Source: Acidimicrobiia bacterium (GTDB lineage Bacteria; Actinomycetota; Acidimicrobiia; Spongiisociales; Spongiisociaceae). From it: a DNA stretch of 64,000 nt. A program made the translations under genes and the position numbers. The stretch spans positions 40,815-104,814 of the forward strand of contig VXMM01000056.1 of NCBI GenBank assembly GCA_009841105.1, given 5' to 3'. Below the pieces are notes generated by a model. It made no database searches and was not told where the DNA came from. It saw nothing but the letters and a program-made list of their open reading frames with translations. This document shows positions 51,497 through 60,338 of this stretch, piece by piece; positions within the stretch are counted from its first letter, which is position 1, and each line of letters starts with the position of its first letter.

Positions 51497-52228
51497 CTAG
51501 CTGTCGGCGCCGTCCTCCTCGGACTTGCCCTCGGCAGCCGCCAGAGCCTGCTCCTTCCCGGCCGCGCATGCGTCGGCGATCGCCGAAGCGATGAGGGAGG
51601 CCGACCGTATGGCGTCGTCATTCCCGGGAATGACGAAGTCGATGTCGTCGGGGTTGCAGTTGGAGTCGACCAGCGCTATGACGGGAATGTTCAACCTCAC
51701 CGCTTCCCGCACCGCGATGTGTTCGGTGTTCAGATCGACCACGAAGACGGCCGACGGCGTTCCGCTCATGTCCGCCACCCCTCCCAGGGTCCGCTGGAGA
51801 TGGGCGTACTCGCGGCGCAGGCGGAGGCGTTCTTTCTTAGGCAGCTGATCCATGTCGCCCGACGTCTCCATGGCCGCCAGTTCCTTCATGTAGAAGATGC
51901 GCTGGTTGATGGTCTTGAAGTTGGTGAGCATGCCACCCAGCCAGCGAAAGCTCACGTACGGCATGTCGACCCGTTGGGCGGCTTCCTCGATGGCGGAACG
52001 GGCCTGCTTCTTGGTTCCCACGAACAGGACCTCGCCGCGTTCGGCTACCAGATCCCGGACGAAGTCATGGGCCCTCTGGACCTCCTCCAGCGTCCGGCGC
52101 AGGTCGATGATGTGGATCCCGTTGCGCTCTCCGAAGATGTACGGGGCCATCTTGGGGTTCCAGCGCCGGGTCTGGTGGCCGAAGTGGACCCCGGCTTCGA
52201 GTAGCTGCTTCATCGTGACGGCAGACAA
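51497..52228 (-). CDS. rpsB: 30S ribosomal protein S2
   Basis: The 243-residue protein shows [35 protein letters not shown] and [23 protein letters not shown] 52226-52228 is taken as start because AGGAGG lies 5 nt upstream; the in-frame ATG five codons later lacks such a site. The C-terminal acidic tail (KSEEDGADS) is usual. Leader binding by S2 often regulates this operon. Confidence 0.97.
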   Translation of the reverse strand: MSAVTMKQLLEAGVHFGHQTRRWNPKMAPYIFGERNGIHIIDLRRTLEEVQRAHDFVRDLVAERGEVLFVGTKKQARSAIEEAAQRVDMPYVSFRWLGGMLTNFKTINQRIFYMKELAAMETSGDMDQLPKKERLRLRREYAHLQRTLGGVADMSGTPSAVFVVDLNTEHIAVREAVRLNIPVIALVDSNCNPDDIDFVIPGNDDAIRSASLIASAIADACAAGKEQALAAAEGKSEEDGADS

Positions 52229-52365
52229 CAGTTCCTCCTGTTTCGGTTGTTCCTCCGCCCACCCTTTTCGGAAGCGTGACGCCGGTGTGCGGAGCGCCCT
52301 TCCGAACCTCCCCGAGCCGGTGGCTCGACCGCGGGAGGCTGCAGTGAACGTGCGTAATCGGGGAG

Positions 52366-52371
52366 ATTCTA
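52366..52371 (-). promoter_or_regulatory. Candidate -10 box (TAGAAT) for rpsB-tsf
   Basis: TAGAAT on the minus strand, about 138 nt before the rpsB start, would give a leader of about 130 nt. No clear -35 is seen. Confidence 0.35.
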
Positions 52372-52433
52372 GAGGGCGTGCGCTCGTTCGTGGCCACTCC
52401 GCTCGAGGCCCTGTGTCCAGGACGGCGCGGAGC

Positions 52434-53360
52434 CTATGCGCGGGGGTGGCTACGTTCGTATGTGGCCCTCATGTGATGACGGGTGACCGAGGTGTAGACC
52501 TGGGTGGTTCCCAGCTCGACATGGCCCAGGAGTTGCTGGACGGAGGTCAGATCGGCGCCCCGCTCCAGCAGGTGGGTGGCGAAGGAGTGGCGTAGGGCGT
52601 GGGGAAAGGTGCCCGCGCGGTTCCGCACCGTCCGGCGAAGTGTCCGAGGGCTCATGGGCGCTCCCCTAGCCCCAACCCACAGGGCATCGGTGGGACGATC
52701 GCCCACAAGTCGGGGCCGGCCCGCCCGTACGTAGCGGTCGATGGCGATCCGGGCCTGCGCACCCAGCGGGATCACCCGATGGCGGCCGCCCTTCCCCTCC
52801 ACCACCAACCGATCCAGCCCGACCGTCCCGTCCATGGTCAGTGAGGCCAACTCGGACACCCGCAGGCCCGTGGCGTAAAGGGTCTCAAGAACGGCCCGGT
52901 CTCGCAGAGACTTCGGATCGTCCCCGTCGATCTCCTCGAGGAGCGAGGTGGCGGCCCGCTGGGTGAGGGCCTTGGGAAGGGTCCGGCGGGACTTGGGACG
53001 GGCGATACCGTCGGCCGGGTTGGCACGGAGGACGCCTCGCCGGACCGCATCCGAGAGGAACGCCCGGATGGCGGAGATCTTGCGGGCAACCGAGCGCCGG
53101 GCGTAACCCTCGCGGTCGAGGTGGGCGAGGAACATACGGATGGAGGTGCGGTCGATACCGGCCGCAGAGTCGATTCCCAGGCTCTCCGCATGACGGAAGA
53201 ACTGGGTGAGATCACCCCGGTAGGCGGCCACCGTATGTTCCGACAACCCCCGCTGACTCTCGAGACGGGAGAGGTACGCGGCCAGATCGACATCCCACCA
53301 TGGGGCCGGATCGGGTTCGTGGCCCGGGAAGTCCTTCGGGGTCGCCGACATGGTGCTCAT
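52434..53360 (-). CDS. xerC: Tyrosine recombinase XerC
   Basis: The 308-residue recombinase has an N-terminal SAM-like core-binding domain and a catalytic domain with Arg in [12 protein letters not shown], Lys in [25 protein letters not shown] (H-x-x-R), His in QLLGHVELG and the nucleophile Tyr in TTQVYTSV. The size and the place beside rpsB fit the chromosomal dimer-resolution enzyme rather than a phage integrase. XerC and XerD cannot be separated with certainty. Confidence 0.92.
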   Translation of the reverse strand: MSTMSATPKDFPGHEPDPAPWWDVDLAAYLSRLESQRGLSEHTVAAYRGDLTQFFRHAESLGIDSAAGIDRTSIRMFLAHLDREGYARRSVARKISAIRAFLSDAVRRGVLRANPADGIARPKSRRTLPKALTQRAATSLLEEIDGDDPKSLRDRAVLETLYATGLRVSELASLTMDGTVGLDRLVVEGKGGRHRVIPLGAQARIAIDRYVRAGRPRLVGDRPTDALWVGARGAPMSPRTLRRTVRNRAGTFPHALRHSFATHLLERGADLTSVQQLLGHVELGTTQVYTSVTRHHMRATYERSHPRA

Positions 53361-53400
53361 CTTGGTCGATTACGGGCGTGACGCGGCGCATTGTGCCCGG

Positions 53401-53838
53401 TCAGGACGCTACTTTGCCCAGGGGGATAGCGCGCCCGTCCGCCATCCTGTAGGCCCGGATGACCCAGTCGGCGGTCCGGTTGCGTCCGATGACGAACGAT
53501 ATCCAGTCCGGATCGATCCCTGCGGCCAGGTCCGTGACGGATGGCCGGGCGGGACCTCGCGGGTGGGAGTGGTAGACCGCGCCGATCCGCCACCCGGACT
53601 CGTCCGCCTCCCTCAGCACCCCGAAGTGCTCGACTGGGTCCAGCTCGAAGCGATCGGGATCGGGATGCACGTTGGTGGTGCGATAGAGCATGACCGGACG
53701 CCCGGCGCCGTCATACACGACCAGACCGCAGGCCTCCCGGGGACTGGCTTCGGCGGCGTGGGCGATCATCGCCCTGGCCATCGCCGGCCGGAGTCGAGCA
53801 TCGGCCGCGATCACGGGGCGAGCCGCACCTTTCGCCAC
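53401..53838 (-). CDS. M67/JAMM-family metallopeptidase
   Basis: The 145-residue protein carries the JAMM zinc site: Glu in PREACGLVVYD and HSHPRGPARPSVTD with two His and an Asp. Bacterial relatives remove C-terminal extensions from ubiquitin-like sulfur carriers or act in related sulfur-transfer systems. No sulfur carrier gene adjoins it here. It overlaps the pdxH 3' end by 28 nt. Confidence 0.9.
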   Translation of the reverse strand: MAKGAARPVIAADARLRPAMARAMIAHAAEASPREACGLVVYDGAGRPVMLYRTTNVHPDPDRFELDPVEHFGVLREADESGWRIGAVYHSHPRGPARPSVTDLAAGIDPDWISFVIGRNRTADWVIRAYRMADGRAIPLGKVAS

Positions 53839-54455
53839 CCGTCGCCGTCCGCGACGTAGGCGACCCGATCATGTAGGCGGTGGCGCCGGCCCTGCCAGAA
53901 CTCGAACCGTTCGGGATGCACCCTCCAGCCTCCCCAATCGGCAGGTCTGGGCACGTCGCCGTCCTCGAACTCCGCTTCCTTGTCCGCCACCAGGCGTTCG
54001 AGCGAGGCCCGATCGGGTATCTCCCGGCTCTGCGGGGAAACAGCGGCCGCGATCCGAGCCCCCACGGGACGCGACGCGAAGTACTCATCGGACTCGGCGT
54101 CGCTGACCGCCTCGACCGGACCCTCGATCCTGACCTGACGGTGCAGTTCCAGCCAGAGAAAGCAGAGGGCCGCCCGCGGGTTGGCCGTCAACTCCTCCGA
54201 CTTGCGGCTCCCGAAGTGGGTATAGAACACGAACCCGGACGGGCCATACCCCTTGAGCAGCACCACCCGGGCCGAGGGCGATCCCCGGTCGTCCGCCGTG
54301 GCGAGCGTCATCGCATTGGCCTGCAGCACTCCCGCGGCCATGGCTTCGTCGAGCCAGCGGCCGAACTGGCGAACCGGGTCCGGATGAGCCTCCCCCACCG
54401 AGAGCCCCTCCGTCTCGTAATCTTCCCGGAGACGGGCCATCCGCCGATCAACCAT
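53811..54455 (-). CDS. pdxH: Pyridoxamine 5'-phosphate oxidase
   Basis: The 214-residue FMN enzyme makes pyridoxal phosphate. Family segments are ARVVLLKGYGPSGFVFYTHF, CFLWLELHRQVRIEG and the C-terminal RRHRLHDRVAY. ATG 54453-54455 is chosen for GGGGAGG upstream. PLP from it could feed the aminotransferases of this window, though that is general metabolism. Confidence 0.95.
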   Translation of the reverse strand: MVDRRMARLREDYETEGLSVGEAHPDPVRQFGRWLDEAMAAGVLQANAMTLATADDRGSPSARVVLLKGYGPSGFVFYTHFGSRKSEELTANPRAALCFLWLELHRQVRIEGPVEAVSDAESDEYFASRPVGARIAAAVSPQSREIPDRASLERLVADKEAEFEDGDVPRPADWGGWRVHPERFEFWQGRRHRLHDRVAYVADGDGWRKVRLAP

Positions 54456-54860
54456 CAACCGCCTCCCCTATACCTGCCTAGCGTACCCGCGGCGACACTC
54501 GTGGTCTCCAACCGCCACCCCTGGGATCCCCAAACTTCGCCGTACCTGTAGGCAACGCTGGAACGGGAGTCTGGGAGCATGTGAGAGTCCTAGTTGAGCA
54601 GGCGTTCCCTCCTGGTTCGGAGACATCTCGGTGGACACTTGATCCACTCGGCGTATGAAGAGGGTGGCCGCACCATGCGAAATAGGCCGCCCCCTTCATG
54701 AAGCCGAGAGGGCGGGCAACAAACCACCTATTTCATACCGCAGAAAATGCGCTGGTCATGCCACAGGTTGTACCAGGATGGATGGTTTATAATTAATGTA
54801 GTGATATATCGTTGCTTAAGACGTAACTTTTCAGCTGGCTACGCCTACGGGAGACCGCGG
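54456..54860. other. 405-bp gene-free stretch flanking the tmRNA 3' end, partly AT-rich
   Basis: No gene is recognised. Positions about 54720-54840 are much richer in A/T than the surroundings and include TATAAT (54788-54793) without a well-spaced -35. An imperfect long inverted repeat lies at 54655-54699. The tmRNA 3' end is a frequent integration site, so this may be a scar of an old insertion; no repeated att sequence was found. Confidence 0.5.
54655..54699. repeat. Imperfect 15-bp inverted repeat
   Basis: ATGAAGAGGGTGGCC (54655-54669) and GGCCGCCCCCTTCAT (54685-54699) pair with one mismatch and one G-U pair around a 15-nt loop. There is no T-run. Confidence 0.6.
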
Positions 54861-55214
54861 TGGAGGTGCGGGGAATCGAACCCCGGTCCGTCGGTACTTC
54901 GGTGGCGGCGTCTCCGAGCGCAGCCGATGGCGAGCCTTCAGGCGATCGGACTCCATCGGCGAGTGACCGTTCGCCCTACACCCGGATTGATCTCGACTCC
55001 CCGGTCCGAGCATCCCGGAGAGCCCATCCTGCTAAACGACGCCCACTCCGAAGGGGGCAGGAACCCCTCCGGGGGACGGGCTACCTTTCTCTAGGCAGCC
55101 AGTGCAAGGTTTGGCTTGGCACTTATGGTTGTTACCGGCTATTTAGCGAGGACTCCGGTGACCTCGGCTCGCTTCCGACACCTCTACTACCGACGTCGAA
55201 ACCTGTTCACCCCC
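54861..55214 (-). ncRNA. ssrA: Transfer-messenger RNA
   Basis: The 5' acceptor strand GGGGGUG (55214-55208) pairs with CACCUCC (54868-54862), and a T-arm GGGGTTCGATTCCCC precedes the 3' end. GAACAGGTTTCGAC after the 5' end is typical. The tag reading frame (about 55135-55091) ends TTISAKPNLALAA then TAG. The bases after the discriminator are CCG, so the CCA end must be added enzymatically. It rescues stalled ribosomes with SmpB, whose gene lies 73 bp upstream. Confidence 0.95.
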
Positions 55215-55287
55215 ATTGAAGATTGTCCGACCAGTCTACACCCAGCCCGTGACAAGCGGCCGCGGCGGTGACGCTCGCTCCAATCAC

Positions 55288-55767
55288 TCACCCCGATCGG
55301 CGGCGGTCTGACATGGCCCGGCGGGCCTCGCGCTCCATCTCGCGGGCCTTCAACTTCTCCCGCTTGTCGTAGCGGCGGGACCCCCGGCCGATCCCGATCA
55401 GCACCTTGACCCGCCCGTTCTTCCAGTACATCCTGATCGGCACGATCGCGAGACCTCGCTCCTTGACGCGCTGGTTGATCCGCTCGATCTCCCGTCCGTG
55501 GAGGAGCAGCTTGCGCTCCCGCTTGGCTTCGTGACCACCGTGGCGGGCCATCTCGTACGGAGCAATGTGCATCCCCACCAGCCACACCTCCCCGCGGCGT
55601 ACCAGGCCGTAGGCCTCTCGCAGCTGGACCTGGCCCGCTCGCAGGCTCTTGACCTCGGAGCCGGTCAGCACGATGCCGGCCTCGTACTCCTCATCGAACA
55701 CGTAGTCGAACCGCGCCCGCCGGTTGGAGGCGACAACCGAACTCGGGTTCTTCGTCTTCCTGCTCAC
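55288..55767 (-). CDS. smpB: SsrA-binding protein
   Basis: The 159-residue OB-fold protein binds tmRNA. Key segments are YEAGIVLTGSEVKSLRAGQV, HIAPYE, RKLLLHGREI and KVLIGIGRGSRRYDKREKLK. GTG 55767 has AGGTGA upstream; GTG 55782 would add five residues. It stands next to ssrA and behind the ftsE-ftsX-M23 unit, a familiar actinobacterial order. Confidence 0.95.
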   Translation of the reverse strand: MSRKTKNPSSVVASNRRARFDYVFDEEYEAGIVLTGSEVKSLRAGQVQLREAYGLVRRGEVWLVGMHIAPYEMARHGGHEAKRERKLLLHGREIERINQRVKERGLAIVPIRMYWKNGRVKVLIGIGRGSRRYDKREKLKAREMEREARRAMSDRRRSG

Positions 55768-55788
55768 GATCTCACCTGTCACACACCG

Positions 55789-57000
55789 TTAGCGCGGGAG
55801 GTAGAGCATCGGATCGACCGGGCTGCCGACCTCCCGCACCTCGAAGTGCAGATGGGGGCCGGTGCAGAATCCGGTGCATCCGATGTACGCCACGACGTCG
55901 CCGGCCAGCACCTCCTCGCCCTCGCTCACCGCGATCCGGGACGCGTGGGCATAGAGGGTTGACAGGCCGCCGCCGTGGTCCACCACCACGGTCCGCCCGT
56001 AGCCTCCCCAAGTCCCCGACAAGATCACCGTGCCGTTGGCGGCGGAGTGGATGGGCTCCCCGGTACTGCCCCGCAGGTCGATCCCGGTGTGCAGGCGACG
56101 ATCCCCGAATATGGGATGGATGCGCCACCCGAAGGGTGAGGTGAGGGCGCCGCCAACCGGCCAGGCCAGCACGCCCGGCGCCCGTCCCTCCCGGACCTGG
56201 CGCCGGAGGATCTCGAGCTCGATACGGTTGGACTCGGCCTCAAGGGCCGCCACGTGGTCCTCGTGGTCCTCGATCTCCCCGATCACCTCGGCCAGCAACG
56301 CCTCCTGCTTTTCCAACTCCTCACCGACCTGCTCCCGCGCCGACGCCACCTCAGATCGATACTGTTCGGCCAGAGCTTGCTCCGCCTCGAGCCGGGTGAG
56401 CAGTTCCGCTTCACGCTCCTGTTCCCGGACCAGTTCCTCCTGGCGTGTCACCTCCTGGCGCTCCAGGATCTCGAGCGAATGCAGCAGCAACTCCGTGTCC
56501 TCCAGCAGGCGGCGCGAATACTCCAGCCTGATCGAGTTGGACTCCGGATCCCACGCACCGGCGAACAGGGAGTTGATTCCGGTCGCGCTGCTCATGTACA
56601 TCTCGACGGTTCGCTCCCGGAGCGACTCCCCGGTGACCCGTTGATCCAGCCTGGTCTTGGCCAGTTCGGCGTCCATCAGCCTGACCCGGCGGCTCAGGCC
56701 CGTGAATGCGTCCCGGCTCACCGCTAATGCTGCGTCCGCCGAGGTCAGCAGGTCCTCCGCCGCCCAGAGTTGGACCCTGAGCTCCTCCATGCGGGCTGCC
56801 GTCTCCTCGATCAGCTCCACGTAGCCCGTGCGCTCCGCCTCGGCGCTGTCGATCAAGCGCTCCAGCTCGGCCATCTGCTGCTCGACCTCGGCGAGACGCT
56901 GCTCCTCGTTCTGGGCCTCTACCAAAACCGGCGCAGCCGAGGTAACTCCCAGCAAGGCCACCACCAATCCCCCGACCAGCCTGCGCCGGCGCATGGTCAC
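55789..57000 (-). CDS. M23 (LytM-type) peptidase with coiled-coil domain, EnvC-like
   Basis: The 403-residue exported protein has a signal peptide (GGLVVALLGVTSAAPVLVEA), a long coiled coil (residues about 30-260), and a C-terminal LytM domain with FGDRRLHTGIDLRG and GPHLHFEV, both zinc-site segments. All catalytic residues appear present, so it is likely an active peptidoglycan hydrolase. It overlaps ftsX by 4 nt; FtsEX is known to activate such coiled-coil hydrolases at the division site. Confidence 0.93.
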   Translation of the reverse strand: MTMRRRRLVGGLVVALLGVTSAAPVLVEAQNEEQRLAEVEQQMAELERLIDSAEAERTGYVELIEETAARMEELRVQLWAAEDLLTSADAALAVSRDAFTGLSRRVRLMDAELAKTRLDQRVTGESLRERTVEMYMSSATGINSLFAGAWDPESNSIRLEYSRRLLEDTELLLHSLEILERQEVTRQEELVREQEREAELLTRLEAEQALAEQYRSEVASAREQVGEELEKQEALLAEVIGEIEDHEDHVAALEAESNRIELEILRRQVREGRAPGVLAWPVGGALTSPFGWRIHPIFGDRRLHTGIDLRGSTGEPIHSAANGTVILSGTWGGYGRTVVVDHGGGLSTLYAHASRIAVSEGEEVLAGDVVAYIGCTGFCTGPHLHFEVREVGSPVDPMLYLPR

Positions 57001-57869
57001 ACCCTCAGGAAGCGTCTCAGCCCGAGGCTGCTCCCGATGAAACCCGCCAAGCCCCCGAAGGCGAGGATCAGGATGGCCCGGCTCAGCAGGAAGCCCGAGT
57101 CAACCTGGAAGCGGATCAGAATGTCGGTCGGGATTCGCTCCAGCAGGTTGTGACTAGCGAACACCGCCGCCGCCGCCAGACCGCCCCCCAGTAAGCCGAC
57201 CGTGGCGCCTTCGATGATGAACGGAACGCGGATGAACCAGTTTCCGGCGCCCACCAGCTTCATGATGGCGATCTCCTCCCGCCGGGCGTAGATGGCCATG
57301 CGGATGGTGTTGGCTATCAAGACCACAGCCGATGCACCCATGAGCACCACCAGGCCGATACCGATGGAGTTGAGGACCCCGGTGAGGCTGAGCAGCCGCT
57401 CGATCCCCTCGCTGAACACCGAAAGGCGTCGGAGGAGCGGGTGACCCACGAGCCGGAACTGGACCTCCTGGTAGGTCGATATGTCATCGAGTTCCACCCG
57501 GATCGAGGCAGGAAGATCGGCCGCCGTCACGGTCGCGGCCAGCGCCGGCTGGTCACTGTAGATCTCCAGGAACTCCTGGTAGGCGCCTGCCTTATCCATG
57601 TACCAGGCGTTCTTCACCTCCGGATAGTCGTTGATCTGCGCCAGGAGTTCGCTATGCGCCACCGGACCGCCCTCGTCCTTGAGGAAGATGATCAGGTGGT
57701 CACCCTGTTGCCATTGCAGGGTGTTGACGCGCACCAGCTCGTTGAACACCAGCGCGCCGAACGCTAGGGCCAGCGATACGAACACGGCCAGGACAGCGCC
57801 GGTAGCCACCAGGGCGTTGCGACGCAGATTGACGAAGGCCTCGCCGATCAGGAAGAGAAGAGTGCTCAC
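56997..57869 (-). CDS. ftsX: Cell division protein FtsX
   Basis: The 290-residue permease-like protein has a first helix near residue 20, an extracellular domain (about 45-165) and three further helices. It transmits ATP-driven conformational change from FtsE to an extracellular hydrolase. GTG 57869 overlaps the ftsE stop. The downstream M23 gene is its probable partner. Confidence 0.95.
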   Translation of the reverse strand: MSTLLFLIGEAFVNLRRNALVATGAVLAVFVSLALAFGALVFNELVRVNTLQWQQGDHLIIFLKDEGGPVAHSELLAQINDYPEVKNAWYMDKAGAYQEFLEIYSDQPALAATVTAADLPASIRVELDDISTYQEVQFRLVGHPLLRRLSVFSEGIERLLSLTGVLNSIGIGLVVLMGASAVVLIANTIRMAIYARREEIAIMKLVGAGNWFIRVPFIIEGATVGLLGGGLAAAAVFASHNLLERIPTDILIRFQVDSGFLLSRAILILAFGGLAGFIGSSLGLRRFLRV

Positions 57870-58558
57870 GTTTCTTCGGAGGACTCGTAGCCCGACTCGC
57901 CCTGATCCCGGACCACCCGTCCCCGGTCGAGCTGGACCACCCGGCGGCGCATCGCATCCACGATGGCGAAGTCGTGGGTGGCCATCATCACCGTCGTCCC
58001 GGTGCGGTTGATCCGGTCGAGCAGCCTCATGATGCCCACCGACGTGGCCGGGTCGAGGTTGCCGGTCGGCTCATCGGCCAGCAGGATCGGCGGCCGGTTG
58101 ACGAACGCACGGGCGATGGACACTCGCTGCTGCTCACCGCCGGACAGCTGCCGCGGATAGCGGTCCGTCTTGGCCGACAGGCCTACGAGTTCCAGCACCG
58201 TACTCACCTGCCGGCGCACGATGGAGCGAGGACAGCCGGTCACCTTGAGGGCGAAGGCCACATTCTCGGCCACCGTCTTGTTGGGCAGCAGCTTGAAGTC
58301 CTGGAAGATCGTTCCGACGGTGCGGCGGAGGTATGGAACCCGCCAGGTGGGGAGCTTGGTGATGTCCTTGCCTGCCACCCAGATCTTGCCCTGGGTCACC
58401 TTCTCCTCACGCAGGCACATCCGGATCAGAGTGGACTTGCCCGAGCCGGACGGACCCACCAGAAAGACGAACTCCCCCTTGCGCACGTCCATGCTGACTT
58501 CCCGGACTGCCACCACACCGCCGTCGTAGACCTTGGCAACATTGTGTAGTCGGATCAT
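57866..58558 (-). CDS. ftsE: Cell division ATP-binding protein FtsE
   Basis: The 230-residue ABC ATPase has GPSGSGKSTLIRM, the signature LSGGEQQRVSIA and Walker B ILLADEPTGNLD. The first residues MIRLHNVAKVYDGG match the family. It is first in the ftsE-ftsX-M23 unit and lies 67 bp after prfB. Confidence 0.96.
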   Translation of the reverse strand: MIRLHNVAKVYDGGVVAVREVSMDVRKGEFVFLVGPSGSGKSTLIRMCLREEKVTQGKIWVAGKDITKLPTWRVPYLRRTVGTIFQDFKLLPNKTVAENVAFALKVTGCPRSIVRRQVSTVLELVGLSAKTDRYPRQLSGGEQQRVSIARAFVNRPPILLADEPTGNLDPATSVGIMRLLDRINRTGTTVMMATHDFAIVDAMRRRVVQLDRGRVVRDQGESGYESSEET

Positions 58559-58625
58559 GAACGTCCCTGTCCCACCGAGTCCGGAAGCGTCCGGGATGCT
58601 GAGATTACCAACGGGCCCCCACTAC

Positions 58626-59781
58626 TCAAAGGGTTTGGGAGCGTGCGCGGACCCCGGCGTCCGTCCTATCCTGCCGCTCCCGGTTGGCTCGACGCCAGTG
58701 CAGGTAGGCCTCGGTGAGCCTCTCCAGACTGCCGTCCAGCACGCCCTGGACATTGCCGATCTCCAAGCCGGTACGGAGGTCCTTCACCTGCTGGTAGGGC
58801 TGGAGAACGTAGGAACGAATCTGGCGTCCCCACGCGGCTTCGGTCTGCTCGCCGCGGATCTGGTCCAGCTCCTGTTGCTGGCGGACGCGGGCCAGTTCGG
58901 CCAGCTTCGCCCTAAGGAGGGCCATTGCCCTCGCCCGGTTCTGGAGCTGGGAACGTTCAGCCTGGCAGGCCACGACGATCCCTGTCGGCAGATGGGTGAG
59001 CCGGACCGCCGAGTCGGTGGTGTTCACGTGCTGGCCACCGGCGCCCTGGGAACGGTAGGTGTCGATCCGGAGGTCATCCGGACTGATCTCGACCGCAGCA
59101 TCCTCCACCAGCGGCACCACGTCCACCCCGGCGAAGGAGGTGTGGCGGCGGGCGTTGGAGTCGAAGGGGGAAATGCGGACCAGGCGGTGGACGCCTCGCT
59201 CGGCTTCCAGAACCGCATAGGCATGCTCTCCCTCCACGGTCAGCGTGGCCGACTTGATGCCGGCCTCCTCGCCTGACTGGAGGTCGTCGATCTCGTGTTC
59301 GAAGCCCAGCTCGGTTAGGTACCGGATGTACATGCGCACCATCATCTCCGCCCAGTCCTGGGCGTCCACGCCCCCCGCGCCGGCGTGCACGCTGAGGATG
59401 GCGGCATGATCGTCATACTCGCCGAAGTAGAGAGACTCCTCCTCTAGGACCGCGATCCGTCGCTCGGTCACATCGAGGTCGCGGGCCACCTCCTCGAGGG
59501 TGCCCACGTCGCCTTCCTCCCTGGCCAGGTCGACCAGGATTCCCGCGTCCTCCAGGTCGTTTTCCATGGACTCGACCCGGTTCACCAGGCGTTCGATCCG
59601 TCCCAACCGGCGGGTCAGGCGGGTGGCTCGATCAGGGTCGTCCCAGAGGTCGGGAAGAGCGACCTTGGCCCTCAGCCCGACCAGTTCGTCGAGCTTGGAA
59701 TCGACATCAAAGGAACCTCCTGGCGTCCGAGAGGCGGGCGCGCAGGTCTTCGATGAGAGGACGGGGGTCGATGCGGTCCAT
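58626..59781 (-). CDS. prfB: Peptide chain release factor 2, expressed by programmed +1 frameshift
   Basis: RF2 ends translation at UGA and UAA. The first 24 codons run from ATG 59779-59781 to an in-frame TGA at 59707-59709. The rest continues in the +1 frame to 58626, giving about 384 residues. The junction has the classical recoding elements. The anticodon-like tripeptide SPF (ISPFDSNARRHTSF) and the catalytic GGQ (GAGGQHVNTTDSAVRL) identify RF2. It is the complete programmed-frameshift form, not a damaged gene. Confidence 0.96.
59707..59721 (-). promoter_or_regulatory. prfB +1 frameshift site
   Basis: The minus strand reads AGGAGGTTCCTTTGA: an internal Shine-Dalgarno AGGAGG, a 3-nt spacer, the slippery CTT codon and the UGA stop. 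When RF2 is scarce, ribosomes slip from CUU to UUU and bypass the stop. Confidence 0.95.
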
Positions 59782-59882
59782 GACGGGCGGGAGGTTAGCG
59801 GGCCGAGGGCCGGAACCTGTCGCGCCGCCGATCCGGGCCGGTGGAGGCGTGACGTACGGCCGGACTAGGAAACGCTCCCGGA

Positions 59883-59888
59883 TAGAAT
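59883..59888 (+). promoter_or_regulatory. Candidate -10 box (TAGAAT)
   Basis: TAGAAT ends 6 nt before ATG 59895; a leaderless message is implied. Confidence 0.45.
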
Positions 59889-59894
59889 CCCGGT

Positions 59895-60245
59895 ATGGCC
59901 CGACTCCTTGCCGCGATCACCAGGAAGTTCCGAGCCGCCATCGCCGAGTGGTCGGCCCGGCGCGAGGGAGCCCGCCATCTCCCCCGCGACATCTTCACGG
60001 CTGCGCGCCACATCGTGGGTCCCACCGGGTACGCCTGGTCCGGCACCTGGCAACGACTCGACGAGGACGGCGCCAACTACCTGCGGTCCTTCGATCCGAA
60101 GATCCCCGCGAGCGTGTTCCTATCCCCCAGCGACCTGACCAGGTCCGTCCACCCGGTACCCCTGGCAGAACGTTGCATCGAGGACTGGTCGGTACCCGTA
60201 CCACCGGACAACCCCGAAGTGTCTTCCCCGGAGCGACCCGGCTGA
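59895..60245 (+). CDS. 116-residue protein of unknown function
   Basis: The product has a basic helical N-terminus (RLLAAITRKFRAAIAEW) and a Pro-rich acidic C-terminus (VPVPPDNPEVSSPERPG). No domain is recognised. Support for the gene is a leaderless-type promoter, G/C-rich third codon positions, and its position in the gap between divergent prfB and convergent secA. It is one of few plus-strand genes in this half. Confidence 0.6.
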   Translation: MARLLAAITRKFRAAIAEWSARREGARHLPRDIFTAARHIVGPTGYAWSGTWQRLDEDGANYLRSFDPKIPASVFLSPSDLTRSVHPVPLAERCIEDWSVPVPPDNPEVSSPERPG

Positions 60246-60338
60246 GCACGGCCCCGTTCGTCATAGCCGGGCACGGGTGGTCATCAGGCAGGGTGTGAGG
60301 GGCGCCGCCGTCCTCTGTCAGATCCCGGGCGGACGGGT

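Noticed and set aside
52434..53360. Tyrosine recombinase as the integrase of a mobile element
   Set aside because: Length, motifs and position beside rpsB fit housekeeping XerC; no att duplication or cargo was seen.
54788..54793. TATAAT as a strong plus-strand promoter
   Set aside because: The only -35-like sequence (TTGTAC, 54768) is spaced 14 nt, and transcription would run antisense into ssrA with no gene to serve.
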